Shown here: positions 35,478 to 47,005 of the stretch, one piece after another
Layout: the number at the start of each line of letters is the position of its first letter
Numbering within the stretch: the stretch's first letter is position 1
NCBI RefSeq assembly: GCF_018332695.1
Contig: NZ_BOQN01000067.1
Location: forward strand, 62,001-126,000
DNA: 64,000 bases
Source: Paractinoplanes toevensis
GTDB taxonomy: Bacteria; Actinomycetota; Actinomycetes; Mycobacteriales; Micromonosporaceae
Direction of reading: 5' to 3'
Program-made: the position numbers and the translations under genes
The notes under the pieces: model-generated
The model's database searches: none
What the model was told of the DNA's origin: nothing
The model's input: only the letters and a program-made list of their open reading frames with translations

Positions 35478-35986
35478 CAGATCCGCCGGCGCATCCGCAG
35501 CTCGGTGAGGACGGGCAGCACCGGGTGCGGCACCCGCTCGCCGGTGTCCTCGAAACCGAGCTTCTCGTACGCCCGGACGGCGCGGTCGTTGCCGACCACC
35601 ACCTCGAGCATCAACCGCTCCCGCCCGCACTCGTGCGACCAGGCGGCCACCGCCTCGACCAACTCGGCGAGCACCTTGCCGCCCCGGCTCGACGGGGTCA
35701 CGTAGACCGCGAAGATCACCGTTTCGTCCGGTTCCTCCGGCAGGACCGTGCCGCCGGCGTGCCCGACCAGCCGGGACCGGCCGCCCGGGTCGGCCACGAA
35801 CTGGGCCAGCTGGCAACCCTGCGCCGCGTGGGCGATGCGCTGCCGATAGGCCTCGTGCGGACGGGCCGCGGCGGCCGCGAGGGTCTCCAGGAACGCCAGC
35901 GGGGTGTCGGCGAGCATCTCCAGCCGCAGCGCCCGCATGCGCGCCGCGTCGTCGGCCGTCACCCGGTGCACCCGCCAGCTCTCCAC
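35477..35986 (-). CDS. GNAT-family acetyltransferase
   Basis: 169 aa from GTG 35986. The GNAT motif A is represented by VIFAVYVTPSSRGGKVLAELVEAVAAW, and the C-terminal part reads VVVGNDRAVRAYEKLGFEDTGE (the conserved N-RA-Y-LGF of motif B). Substrate unknown. Translationally coupled (TGATG) to the downstream HExxH gene. Confidence 0.85.
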   Translation of the reverse strand: MESWRVHRVTADDAARMRALRLEMLADTPLAFLETLAAAAARPHEAYRQRIAHAAQGCQLAQFVADPGGRSRLVGHAGGTVLPEEPDETVIFAVYVTPSSRGGKVLAELVEAVAAWSHECGRERLMLEVVVGNDRAVRAYEKLGFEDTGERVPHPVLPVLTELRMRRRI

Positions 35987-36082
35987 GTGGTCCTGCCTAC
36001 CCTGCCGGAGCAGCCCGGGCAACCTGTTGCCGGGAAGCCGACCGGGTGGCGGACTGCAGCTTCGCTGAGGCAAAGTGTGTCG

Positions 36083-37009
36083 ATGGACCGCAACGACGCG
36101 CTGCACCTCGTCGGTGACGTGGTGGTCGAGCGCGCCGATCCGTTCGACCCGGAGTCGCGGACGGTCGAGCTGCCCCGCCCGGGCGGGCCGGCCGTTCCGG
36201 TCGCCGACGAGGACGATCCACTGGTCCCGCCGCTGGGCTCCGGGCTGCGCGGCTGGGCCGAGCGGTTCGGCGGCGTGGCGCTGCGCTGCGGGGTGCCGCT
36301 GTCGCCGGTCGGCCTGCTGGCCGCGGTCCCGACGCACTTCTTCGTCGGCCGGGTGGACGACACGGTGGTGGCCGCGCCCGCCCTGTCCGACCTGCTCGGC
36401 GGCTTCGCCCTGCTGCTGCTCCCGCTGATGTGGCTGGCCTTCTTCACGGTGTCCGCGCTGCCCCTGGTGATCGGCCTGGCCGGCACCGTCGGGGTGGCGG
36501 TCTATCGGGCGACCCTCGGCGTCCCGCCCCGGCCGGCCGCGGTGTGGCGCCTGGTGGCTTACCGGTTGCGGGCCCTCTGGCTGTGGTTCGCCGCCTTCGG
36601 CGTGATCACCCAGGCGCTGCCGCTGGTGCTCACCACCGATCGGCTCGGCCCGGCGGTGGCCGGTCCGCTCGCCGTCGGCCTCACCCTGGTCTCCACCGCG
36701 GTGCTCACCTTCACCGGGGTGCTCGGCTGCGTCGTGCTGATCGAGCGGGGCAACGGCCGGCGCCGGGCCGCCCACCTGACCTCGATGATGCCGCTGGGCG
36801 GACTGATCGTCGCCTCGCTGGCGGTCACGGTGCTGCCCCGGCTCGCCGAGGCCGCCTGGGGTGGCATCGCCTCGACCGTGGTGTCGGTGCCCACCGTTCT
36901 GCTCTGGGCGATGGCCGCGCTGGTGGCCTACTGCCAGGGTCGCCGGGCGGAGGGCCCGGTGACCAGCAAGTCCCTCTATGCCGCGCTGTCCGCGCCCGAG
37001 CTCGACTGA
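36083..37009 (+). CDS. multi-pass membrane protein of unknown function
   Basis: 308 aa from ATG 36083. A charged N-terminal 90 residues precede about six TM segments (LLAAVPTHFFV; GFALLLLPLMWLAFFTV; LPLVIGLAGTVGVAVYR; LWFAAFGVITQALPLVL; LVSTAVLTFTGVLGCVV; VVSVPTVLLWAMAALVAYC). No family motif recognised. It stands between the GNAT pair and groL. Confidence 0.65.
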   Translation: MDRNDALHLVGDVVVERADPFDPESRTVELPRPGGPAVPVADEDDPLVPPLGSGLRGWAERFGGVALRCGVPLSPVGLLAAVPTHFFVGRVDDTVVAAPALSDLLGGFALLLLPLMWLAFFTVSALPLVIGLAGTVGVAVYRATLGVPPRPAAVWRLVAYRLRALWLWFAAFGVITQALPLVLTTDRLGPAVAGPLAVGLTLVSTAVLTFTGVLGCVVLIERGNGRRRAAHLTSMMPLGGLIVASLAVTVLPRLAEAAWGGIASTVVSVPTVLLWAMAALVAYCQGRRAEGPVTSKSLYAALSAPELD

Positions 37010-37041
37010 CCCTCGCACCGGTGCGCGCAAGGTGGCGTTTT

Positions 37042-37068
37042 CTTGCACTCGACCCCTGGGAGTGCTAA
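37042..37068 (+). promoter_or_regulatory. CIRCE-like element, imperfect copy
   Basis: CTTGCACTC and GAGTGCTAA are separated by nine bases. The right arm is a perfect CIRCE half and the left matches 7 of 9. This is the HrcA operator pattern. Confidence 0.6.
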
Positions 37069-37075
37069 ACAGGTC

Positions 37076-37104
37076 CTTGGCACTCCTGACAGGTGAGTGC
37101 CAAG
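37076..37104 (+). promoter_or_regulatory. CIRCE element (HrcA operator)
   Basis: CTTGGCACTC and GAGTGCCAAG form perfect 10-bp arms around nine bases, the CIRCE architecture (TTAGCACTC-N9-GAGTGCTAA) with G-C variants at two positions. It lies about 200 bp upstream of groL and follows an imperfect copy by 34 bp. Confidence 0.85.
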
Positions 37105-37298
37105 CAGGTCGGGACGGTGGGGTCTCGGTCACGGCGTCGCCATCGACGCCGCGGCACGGGGTCGGTCGTCGCGGGCTAATCCGGCTCGGCCTGAGGACGT
37201 CACATCGCCAGGTGGTGACGTCCGCAGATCTCCGCAACGTGCGGGTTATGCGGGGCCTCGCGGCCCGGCACCGCGAATGTCCAGGAGGACACAGCCGA

Positions 37299-38921
<1,623 letters not shown>

Positions 38922-38939
38922 GTCCAGTCGTAACAACCG

Positions 38940-38973
38940 GTAAGGGCGGGTCGCTTCGGCGGCCCGCCCTTAC
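38940..38973. terminator. bidirectional terminator with TTCG loop between groL and the surface-protein gene
   Basis: GTAAGGGCGGG pairs with CCCGCCCTTAC. The inner TCGC/GCGG pairs close a TTCG tetraloop. The right arm contains the stop codon of the minus-strand surface protein, so one hairpin ends both transcripts. Confidence 0.8.
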
Positions 38974-41900
38974 TGCGTCGGCGGGGGTGCTGCCGCGTCC
39001 TTCGGCCGTGGCAGCCCCACCCAGTAGATGAGTCCCCCGGTCGCCACCGCGATCAAACCGGCCCGGGCCAGGACGAGCGCGTCGCTGCCGGTGATCGGCA
39101 GGGTGTCCAGCGTCCGCACCTCGATGGTCACCGTCGCGGTGGCGAGCCCGCCGCGCCCGTCGGCGATCGTGTAGGAGAACCGGTCCCGGCCGGCCTCGCC
39201 GGATCGGTAGATCACGGTGTCGTCCGGGCCGGCCGCGACCGTGCCGTGCGCGGGCCGGCCGAGCTTGACGATGGTGACCGGATCGCCGTCCGGGTCGGTG
39301 TCGTTGATGGTGGGCCGCAGCTCCACGCTCTCCCCGGCCGCCATGGTCACCGAGTCGGCCGCCGCGATCGGTGGCCGGTTGGCGGCGGGCGGATCGGTCA
39401 CGGTCACGATCACCGAGGCGGTGGCCACGTTGCCGTCCGCGTCGACCACCTCGTAGGTGAAGGTGTCCACGCCGGTGAAGCCCGGGTCGGGGGTGTAGGT
39501 GACGCTGCCGTCCGGGTTGAGCACGGCCGTACCGTGCGCCGGCTTGCCGACCCAGCGGACGGTGACCGACCGGCCGCCGTCGTCGGTGGTCGGCAGCGGC
39601 ACGCTGACCGACCCGCCCGGCTTGGCGACGGCCGACTTGTCCGGGACGGCGGGCGGCGCGCCGACCGTCACGGTGACTGCGGCGCTGGTGCGGTGCCCGC
39701 CGTCGTCGGTGGCGGTGTAGCTGAAGCCGGCGATGCCGCCGAAACCCTCCGGCGGCGCGTAGGTGACGCTGCGGCCGGCGAGCGAGGCCGTGCCACTGGC
39801 GGGCTGGGTGACCGAGGTGAGGGCCAGGGTGCCGGCCGGGTCGAAGTCGTTGCCGAGCACGCCGATGGTGACCGGCTTGTGATACGGCGTGTCGGCCTGG
39901 TCGGCCACGGCCACCGGCGAACCGTCGCTGATCGTGATCGTGATGGTGGCCGTGGCGGATCCGCCGTGGCCGTCGCTGATCCGGTAGGAGAAGACGTCCC
40001 GGCCGGTCCACCCGGCCGCCGGGACGAACCGCACGCGCCCGCCGGCCACGCTCGCCGTGCCGTGCGCCGGCGTGCCCACGCTGTCGATGGTCAGCGTCTG
40101 CCCGAGGTTCGGGTCGTCGTCGTTGGCCAGCACGTCCACCGTCACCGGCCGGTCGGCGAGCCCGGCACCCTGATCCGGCCGGGCGCGCGGGGCGCCGTTC
40201 GCCACCGTCACGCTGACCCGGGCGGAGGCGGTGTTGCCGATCGGGTCGCTGATCGTGTAGCCGAAGAAGTCGGTGCCGGAGAAGCCGGGCGCCGGGGTGT
40301 AGTGGACCGAGCCGTCCGGATTGAGCCGGGTGTTGCCGCTGATCGCGGTGACGCGCAGCGGCCGGGCCTCCGGGTCGGTGTCGTTGTCGAGGACCCGGAT
40401 GTCGACCGGTGTCGCGTACGGCGTGGTGGCGGTGTCGTCGACGGCGGTCGGCCCGCCGTCGATGGTGATCGTGACGTCGGCCGAATCGGTGCTACCCCGG
40501 TCGTCGATGAGCAGGTAGGTGAATCCGTCCGGCCCGATCTGGCCGGCCGCAGCCCGGTAGGTGACCGTCCCGTCGGCGCCGAGCACCAGGGTGCCCTTGG
40601 CCACCGGGCCGACCGAGGCGACCCGCAGGTGCTGACCGGTGTTCGGGTCGGTGTCGTTGGCGAGCAGGTCGAGCCGGGTGGACACGTCCGGCCGGACCCG
40701 GAAGGTGTCGTCGGCGGCGACCGGGGGCGCGTTGCGCACGGTGACCGTGACGATGGCCGAGTCGGTGAGCCCGCTCGGGTCGCGGATCGAGTAGAGGAAC
40801 GCGTCGGTGCCGAAGAAGCCGGTGGCCGGCGTGTAGGTGAAGGTGCGGTCGCCGTTGTCGGCGACCGTGCCGTGCCCACCGCCGCCGACCACGTCCAGCG
40901 TGATCGGATCGCCGTTCGGGTCTTCGTCGTTGGCCAGCGCCGGGATGATCACGGCGGTGTTCGTATCGGTGCTGACCGAGTCGGGCCGGGCCACCGGTGC
41001 CGTGTTCACCGCGGTGATCGTGACGGTCGCGCCGCTCACGCCACCGTGCTGATCGTCGAGCTGGTAGTGGAAGCTGTCGGTGCCGAGGAAGCCGCTGTTC
41101 GGCGTGTAGGTGATCCGCCGGTCGGCGCCGATCGAGTAGTTCCCGTTCGGCGGCGGCACGTCGACCGTGATCGTGAGGGCGTCACCGTTCGGATCGTCGT
41201 CGTCGTTCGCCAGCACGGCGATCACCACGGGATGGCCGCCGGTGGCGGTCGCGGCGTCCGCCCGGGCTATCGGGACGCCGTTGTCCACGGTGACCGTGAC
41301 GGTTCCGGTGTCGGTGCCGCCGTTGCCGTCGTCGATCGTGTAGGTGAAGGTGTCGGTGCCGGAGAACACGACGTCCGGGAGGTAGGTGATCTCCCCGGTC
41401 GTCTCCAGGGTGACCACCCCGTGGGCCGGGTCGGTCACGCCGGTGACCTGCAGGGTGTCCGGATTCGGGTCGATCGCCCAGTGCACCGGGTCGAGTGTCA
41501 CCGCGGTGCGGTAGGGCGTGGTCACCGGGAAGTCCGCCGCGGCCGGCGCGGTGTTGGCCACGGTGACCGTGACGGTCGCGGTGTCGGTGCCGCCGCTGCC
41601 GTCGTCGATCGTGTACGTGAAGGTGTCGACACCGGAGAAGCCGGCCGGCACCGCGGTGTAAAGGACGCTCAGCTTGTCCGCCGCGGGCGTCACCGTGCCG
41701 TGCGCGGCCGGACCGGCGGCCGAGACGGTGATGGTGTTGTTGCCGTTGGGGTCGGTGTCGTTGGCGAGCACCGGCAGCGACGTGCCGCTGGCCCCGGCCG
41801 GCGCGGACAGCGTGTCGTCGGCCGCCGTCGGCGCCGCGTTCTCGACATCGACGTGCACGTCCGCGGTCGCGGTCGCGCCGTGCCCGTCGTCGATCGTGTA

Positions 41901-44228
41901 GCCGAACGAGGCTGTCCCGGCGAAGGCCGACGTCGGGGTGAAGGTGACCGTAGTCGGCGTGAACGTGACCGTGCCCTCGTTGCCCGGCGGCTGGGTCACC
42001 GCGACGACGGTGAGCGTGTCGGCCGGGTTCGGGTCGGCGTCGTTGTCCAGCACGGTGAGCGTGACCGGGCTGTTCGACGGCGTGTTGATCATGTCGTCGC
42101 CGGCCGTCGGTGCGGCGTTCGCGGTGGTCACCGTGGCGGTGGCGGTGGCCGTGCCGCCGTGCGGGTCGGTCACCCGGTAGACGAACGGGTCGGCACCCGC
42201 CCACCCGCCGGCCGGCGTGTAGGTGACGGTCATGTCGGCGTTGACCACGGCCGCGCCGTTCGCCGGACCACTGACGATCGAGACGGTCAGGGTGCCGGTC
42301 GCGTCGTCCGGGTCGGAGTCGTTGGCCAGCACCGGGACGGTGACCTGACTGCCGTTGGTGGTGCCGGCGGTGTCGGCGACGGCGACCGGTGGCGAGTTGA
42401 CCGCGAGGGTCGCGGTCGCGGTGTCGTTGCCGGCCGTCTGGTCGTTGCCGCTGCCGGCGGCCCGCAGTGCGGCGACCGCGCTGTCGGCGGCGGTGCTGTC
42501 CACGATCACCGGGATCGGCACGCTCGCCGAGGTGCCGGCCGCGAGCGGGCCGAGGGGGCAGGTGACCACCGCGCCGGACGCGGTGCAGCCGCCGGTCAGG
42601 CTGCCCGGGGTGACCCCGGCGGGCAGGGTCAGCACGGCCTGGGCGGTCGGTTCCAGGTCGCTCCCGGACGCGTTGGTGACCGTGGCGGTGTAGGTGGCGG
42701 TCACCGGGGTGGCCGAGCGCTGCACGAACGCGGGGCTCAGGGTCAGGGTGGCGGACCGGTCGACGTGCGGCTGCAGCACCGGGGTGGCCACCGCGCCGCC
42801 CAGGGCCGCGACGCTGACGCTGGTGGTGTGGCCCGAGTAGGCGACGTTCACCAGGTTGGTGATCGCGTAGCCGGCCGGGGTGGACACGTCGACGGTCACC
42901 CGGAAAGTGACGTACTTCGTGGTCAGGTAGGGGATGCTCCCCAGATTCCAGGCGGCCGTCCCCCCGGTGAACCAGCCGTCGTCGTCGCCGGTGGCGTCGG
43001 TGACCGCGGCGCCCTGCACGGTGAGCGACCCCGGCACGTAGGTGGTGTGCGGCGGCACGGCGTCCGACAGCAGCAGGTTGTCGGCCGTGTCGCTGCCGTC
43101 GTTGCGCACCGCGATCCGGTACTCGATGACGTCGCCGGGCAGCAGGTCGTTGCCGTTCACGTCGGTGCCGGTCACCGTGGTGGTGATCTTCGGGGCGTAC
43201 AGGTCGATGCTGAACGTGACCACGCCCGGGTAGTAGGTGTCACCGACCGTGGTCAGGGTCAGCGTGGTCGACAGTTGGCCGTTGGTGAACATGCCGGTCG
43301 CGTCGACCTGGTCGATGTCGACGCCGAGCAGGTTGGGATAGGGCGGATCGCGGGTGGTCACGGCCATGCCGGCGTCACTGACCGTACTGTTGAAGAAGTT
43401 GTTGGCGGGGTTGAGGTTGGTCACGTCGTGCAGAGCCTGCCCGTCGACCTGCAGGCTGTCGCCGACGTTGCCGAGGTCGCCTTCGTAGGCGATCGCGCCG
43501 ACCTTGGCGTGCACCGCGCCGGTGTGCGGGGTCTCGAAACCGCTGATCGGGATGTTCACGGTGCCCGACGAGATCGATCCGAAGCCGTCGTAGATCCGCA
43601 GGCTGCGCATGTCCTCGGCCGGATTCGAGTACGCGATGGCCAGCCCCCACCCGGCGTAGTAGCCGACTCCGAGGGTGGCCTGGATGTTCGCCACGCCGTA
43701 CGCCCCGTTGCCGGCCCCCGCGACCAGTGCGGTCACGTCCGCGAAGCCCTGGTAGACCCCGCTGGCCGGCAGTGCGTGCACGGTCGACGCGGTGACCGTG
43801 GTCCAGGACGATCCGGCCGGCGTCCGGAACAGGACCTGATTGCGGCTGCCCGGGGTGAGCGCGAGCGACGAGTCGGCGCCCCAGTACAGGCCGGCGAAGA
43901 GCACGGTGCTGCCGCTGGGCATGCTGATCGTCGCGGTGCTGTCGTTGAACGTGGCCAGGCTGCCGTCCGCGTCGGTGTAGACCATCGCGAAGTTGTTGTT
44001 GTTCAGCGAGCCGCCGGACCCGTTCCGGGCGGCTGAGCAGGCCAGGCTGAGCGTGCACGTCAGGTTGCTGTTGCCGCGCAGCAGGATCGACCCGTTCGCG
44101 TTGGTATCGAAGCGCGACGTGAACGGCGTGGTGATGGCGGCGACTGCCGGACGGGTAGCAAAGGTCGTGGCCGCCAGCAGGAGCGCGACGGCCACCGCCA
44201 GGGCCGCGGCTACCCGGCGAACCCCCAC
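38970..44228 (-). CDS. large cell-wall-anchored surface protein with 12 tandem-95-like repeats
   Basis: 1,752 aa from GTG 44228. A signal peptide (to about residue 31) leads into a roughly 300-residue N-terminal domain with LFAGLYWGADSS, typical of actinobacterial surface proteins. A DUF11-like isopeptide-type domain follows (DLLPGDVIEYRIAVRNDGSD). Twelve repeats of 90-100 residues then begin PVAxADxxx and share LANDxDP, VTYTP and DTFTYTIDDGxGGT, the tandem-95/cadherin-like pattern that usually binds Ca2+. The C-terminus has a sortase signal: LPITG at about 1710, a hydrophobic segment, then a short basic tail. An adhesin or wall-spanning structural role is inferred. Confidence 0.9.
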   Translation of the reverse strand: MGVRRVAAALAVAVALLLAATTFATRPAVAAITTPFTSRFDTNANGSILLRGNSNLTCTLSLACSAARNGSGGSLNNNNFAMVYTDADGSLATFNDSTATISMPSGSTVLFAGLYWGADSSLALTPGSRNQVLFRTPAGSSWTTVTASTVHALPASGVYQGFADVTALVAGAGNGAYGVANIQATLGVGYYAGWGLAIAYSNPAEDMRSLRIYDGFGSISSGTVNIPISGFETPHTGAVHAKVGAIAYEGDLGNVGDSLQVDGQALHDVTNLNPANNFFNSTVSDAGMAVTTRDPPYPNLLGVDIDQVDATGMFTNGQLSTTLTLTTVGDTYYPGVVTFSIDLYAPKITTTVTGTDVNGNDLLPGDVIEYRIAVRNDGSDTADNLLLSDAVPPHTTYVPGSLTVQGAAVTDATGDDDGWFTGGTAAWNLGSIPYLTTKYVTFRVTVDVSTPAGYAITNLVNVAYSGHTTSVSVAALGGAVATPVLQPHVDRSATLTLSPAFVQRSATPVTATYTATVTNASGSDLEPTAQAVLTLPAGVTPGSLTGGCTASGAVVTCPLGPLAAGTSASVPIPVIVDSTAADSAVAALRAAGSGNDQTAGNDTATATLAVNSPPVAVADTAGTTNGSQVTVPVLANDSDPDDATGTLTVSIVSGPANGAAVVNADMTVTYTPAGGWAGADPFVYRVTDPHGGTATATATVTTANAAPTAGDDMINTPSNSPVTLTVLDNDADPNPADTLTVVAVTQPPGNEGTVTFTPTTVTFTPTSAFAGTASFGYTIDDGHGATATADVHVDVENAAPTAADDTLSAPAGASGTSLPVLANDTDPNGNNTITVSAAGPAAHGTVTPAADKLSVLYTAVPAGFSGVDTFTYTIDDGSGGTDTATVTVTVANTAPAAADFPVTTPYRTAVTLDPVHWAIDPNPDTLQVTGVTDPAHGVVTLETTGEITYLPDVVFSGTDTFTYTIDDGNGGTDTGTVTVTVDNGVPIARADAATATGGHPVVIAVLANDDDDPNGDALTITVDVPPPNGNYSIGADRRITYTPNSGFLGTDSFHYQLDDQHGGVSGATVTITAVNTAPVARPDSVSTDTNTAVIIPALANDEDPNGDPITLDVVGGGGHGTVADNGDRTFTYTPATGFFGTDAFLYSIRDPSGLTDSAIVTVTVRNAPPVAADDTFRVRPDVSTRLDLLANDTDPNTGQHLRVASVGPVAKGTLVLGADGTVTYRAAAGQIGPDGFTYLLIDDRGSTDSADVTITIDGGPTAVDDTATTPYATPVDIRVLDNDTDPEARPLRVTAISGNTRLNPDGSVHYTPAPGFSGTDFFGYTISDPIGNTASARVSVTVANGAPRARPDQGAGLADRPVTVDVLANDDDPNLGQTLTIDSVGTPAHGTASVAGGRVRFVPAAGWTGRDVFSYRISDGHGGSATATITITISDGSPVAVADQADTPYHKPVTIGVLGNDFDPAGTLALTSVTQPASGTASLAGRSVTYAPPEGFGGIAGFSYTATDDGGHRTSAAVTVTVGAPPAVPDKSAVAKPGGSVSVPLPTTDDGGRSVTVRWVGKPAHGTAVLNPDGSVTYTPDPGFTGVDTFTYEVVDADGNVATASVIVTVTDPPAANRPPIAAADSVTMAAGESVELRPTINDTDPDGDPVTIVKLGRPAHGTVAAGPDDTVIYRSGEAGRDRFSYTIADGRGGLATATVTIEVRTLDTLPITGSDALVLARAGLIAVATGGLIYWVGLPRPKDAAAPPPTQ

Positions 44229-44251
44229 CCCCGGAGCCTAGGGAGAGCGGG

Positions 44252-45160
44252 TCAAAGTTGTTTGCGATAAAGGAAAAACACTCGCTCGACCCGGGCGCCC
44301 ACCGCCGACGAGTAGAACGGGACCGGCCCTACCCAGCCGATCTGGGCCGAGTCGAGCCCGCTGTCCCGCTGGTCGGCCAGGCAGCGGCGGAGCAGGATCG
44401 ACCCGATCCCACGGCCCCGGGCCGCCGCGGTGGTGCCCATCGGGCCGAACCAACTGGGCCGCGACGACCCGTACGCCGCGAAGCCCAGCAGCGTGCCGTC
44501 CTTCTCCACGGCGATGTGGCACCCGGCCCGGTCGCGCCCGATCGAGTCGGTGATCTCGCCGGCCCAGCCGGAACCCCAGTTGGCCAGCGCGAACTCGGCC
44601 AGCCCGGCCGAGTCGGCCGGCTCGGCCCGGCGGATCGTCACTCCCTCGCCGGCCAGACGTTCCTCCGCGGCCGAGGTGGGCCGGAGGTGGCGCAGGTCGG
44701 CGGTCATGTTCCAGGCCGGCTGATCCTGGGCGAAGCCGAGCGCCATGGCCGCGCAGATCGCCGGTGTGTAGCGCACGTCGATGCCCGGCCAGGCGTAGTG
44801 CGGCGCGTTGCCGGCCAGCACCACGTCATCGGCGCCCAGCCCGGCCAGCGCGCCCTCGACCCGGGTCATCAGCGCCCGGCCGATGCCGCGGCGCCGCTCG
44901 GCCGGGTCGACCGCGATCAGGTCGACGTGCCCGATCGAGGCGTCCCGATGCGACACCGAGCCGAGCACCACCCCGATCACCCGCTCGCCGGGGGCGACGG
45001 CCAGGAAGCCCGTGCGGCGCGGACCGGTCTCGCGCAGCCGCCGGACTATCTCCGCCGCCTCGGTCGCGTCCTCGGGCAGGTCCAGGGCGTTCCGGCACAG
45101 GGCGATCACGGCAGGTAGGTGTTCGTCGGTCAGCTCGGAGATCCAGAACTCGCGGTCCAC
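44252..45160 (-). CDS. tandem GNAT acetyltransferase
   Basis: 302 aa from GTG 45160. The first GNAT domain has GHVDLIAVDPAERRRGIGRALMTRVE and the second TTAAARGRGIGSILLRRCLADQR, both with the acetyl-CoA loop. An Asn-rich APHYAWPGIDVRY segment lies between them. Acceptor unknown. It ends 23 bp before the surface protein starts, on the same strand, and may be cotranscribed. Confidence 0.82.
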   Translation of the reverse strand: MDREFWISELTDEHLPAVIALCRNALDLPEDATEAAEIVRRLRETGPRRTGFLAVAPGERVIGVVLGSVSHRDASIGHVDLIAVDPAERRRGIGRALMTRVEGALAGLGADDVVLAGNAPHYAWPGIDVRYTPAICAAMALGFAQDQPAWNMTADLRHLRPTSAAEERLAGEGVTIRRAEPADSAGLAEFALANWGSGWAGEITDSIGRDRAGCHIAVEKDGTLLGFAAYGSSRPSWFGPMGTTAAARGRGIGSILLRRCLADQRDSGLDSAQIGWVGPVPFYSSAVGARVERVFFLYRKQL

Positions 45161-45205
45161 AACCGCCGAACCTATCCGACGGCTACGAGCGCTAACGTGG
45201 GACGG

Positions 45206-47005
45206 GTGCGTGAACCCTCCGTCTCCCGATACGCGGCCGGCCGACTGTCTCCGATCCGCCGGGTCGCCGACCTGAGGCGCCTCCGCGACGAGCAATTCGA
45301 CGTGCTGGTCGTCGGCGGCGGTGTCACCGGTGCCGGTGCCGCCCTCGACGCCGCCTCCCGGGGGCTCAAGGTGGCCCTGGTCGAGGCGCGTGACCTGGCC
45401 GCCGGCACGTCCAGCCGGTCCAGCAAGCTGATCCACGGCGGCCTGCGTTACCTGGAGCAGCTCGAGTTGCACCTGGTGCACGAGGCACTCACCGAGCGCG
45501 GCCTGCTCTCCACCCGGCTCGCGCCGCACCTGGTGCGGCCGGTGCCGATCCTGGTGCCGCTGCCCGCCGCGAAACCGCCGGCCCGGGTCTGGCACCGGGC
45601 CTACTACGGCCTGGGCGTGGCGGCCTACGACGTCTTCGCCGGCATCTTCGGCTCCGGCCGGGGCATGCCGTTGCACCGCCACCTGACCCGCGACGGCGCC
45701 CGGCACCTGTTCCCGAGCCTGCGGGCCGACGCCATCACCGGCGCGATCCGCTACTACGACGGCCAGGTCGACGACGCCCGCCTGGTGGTCAACCTCGCGC
45801 GCACCGCGGCCAGCCTGGGCGCGGCCGTGGTGACCAGCGCCCGGGTGGTCGGTTTCGTGCGGGAGGCACGCGAGGTGGTCGGCGTCCGGGTCCGCGACCT
45901 GGAGTCGCCCGACTCGCCGGAGTTCGAGGTGCGGGCGCGCACGGTGGTGGCCGCCACCGGTGTCTGGAGCGACGACATGTCGCGCATGCTCAGCGACGTC
46001 GGCGTCCGTCCCGGCCTGCGGGTGCGCGCCTCCAAGGGGGTGCACCTCGTGGTGCCCCGCTCGGCGATCACCGGCGAGGCCGGCCTGATCCTGCGCACCC
46101 CGACCTCGGTGCTCTTCGTCATCCCGTGGGGCGGGCACTGGATCATCGGCACCACCGACACCGACTGGAAGCTCGACCGCTCCCACCCGGCCGCGTCGGC
46201 GCGCGACATCCGCTACCTCCTCGACCAGGTCAACACGGTGCTGGACCGGCCGCTGACCACCGACGACATCGAAGGCGTCTACGCCGGTCTGCGCCCGCTG
46301 CTCTCCGGCGAGGCCGACTCGACCTCCAAGCTGTCCCGCGAGCACGCCGTCTTCGAGCCGATGCTCGGGCTGCTGCTGGTGGCCGGCGGTAAGTACACGA
46401 CCTACCGGGTGATGGCGGCCGACGTCATCGACCGGGCGGTGCGGCGGCTGGGTGGTGCGGTCCGCCCGTCGCGCACCGATCAGCTGCCGCTGCTCGGCGC
46501 GGACGGCTTCGCCGCCGCCTGGCGGGACCGTCAGGACGCGGCCCGGCGGCACGGCGTCACCGCCGGGGTGATCGAGCACCTCCTGGAGCGGTACGGCACG
46601 CTCACGGTCCACCTGCTCGCGATGATCGAGGCCGATCCCGCCCTGGCCACCCCGCTCACCGGTGCACCGGAATACCTGGCGGCCGAGGTGGCCTACGCCG
46701 CGCTCGCCGAGGGCGCGCTGCATCTCGACGACGTGCTGACCCGGCGCACCCGCATCTCGATCGAGACCCCGCACCGGGGCAGCGAGACCGCCGCCCACGC
46801 CGCCGAGGTCATGGGGGAGGCGCTGGGCTGGGACAAGGCGGTGCGCGAGCGCGAGGTCGAGCACTACCTGGCCCGGGTGGCCGCCGAGCGGCAGTCGCAG
46901 ACCATGCCCGACGACCTGACCGCCGACGCGGCCCGGATCGGCGTGCCGGACGTCCGCGGTTTCGCCGCCGACCGAGGCGTCGACCTCCTGGAAGTCGATC
47001 TTTGA
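45206..47005 (+). CDS. glpD: aerobic glycerol-3-phosphate dehydrogenase
   Basis: 599 aa from GTG 45206. The FAD-binding motif VLVVGGGVTGAGAALDAASRG is near the N-terminus. RSSKLIHGGLRYLEQLELHLV is the GlpD signature, and GTTDTDW and YAGLRPLL mark the catalytic domain. A C-terminal GlpD domain follows. It oxidises glycerol-3-phosphate to dihydroxyacetone phosphate at the membrane and feeds electrons to quinones. No glpF or glpK is nearby, and the next gene starts on its stop codon. Confidence 0.95.
   Translation: MREPSVSRYAAGRLSPIRRVADLRRLRDEQFDVLVVGGGVTGAGAALDAASRGLKVALVEARDLAAGTSSRSSKLIHGGLRYLEQLELHLVHEALTERGLLSTRLAPHLVRPVPILVPLPAAKPPARVWHRAYYGLGVAAYDVFAGIFGSGRGMPLHRHLTRDGARHLFPSLRADAITGAIRYYDGQVDDARLVVNLARTAASLGAAVVTSARVVGFVREAREVVGVRVRDLESPDSPEFEVRARTVVAATGVWSDDMSRMLSDVGVRPGLRVRASKGVHLVVPRSAITGEAGLILRTPTSVLFVIPWGGHWIIGTTDTDWKLDRSHPAASARDIRYLLDQVNTVLDRPLTTDDIEGVYAGLRPLLSGEADSTSKLSREHAVFEPMLGLLLVAGGKYTTYRVMAADVIDRAVRRLGGAVRPSRTDQLPLLGADGFAAAWRDRQDAARRHGVTAGVIEHLLERYGTLTVHLLAMIEADPALATPLTGAPEYLAAEVAYAALAEGALHLDDVLTRRTRISIETPHRGSETAAHAAEVMGEALGWDKAVREREVEHYLARVAAERQSQTMPDDLTADAARIGVPDVRGFAADRGVDLLEVDL

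Noticed and set aside
39246..44036. A 1,596-codon open frame antisense to the surface protein
   Set aside because: High G+C leaves few stops. The reading is Arg/Gly/His/Val-rich with no domain, and the opposite strand holds a full repeat protein with signal peptide and LPITG.
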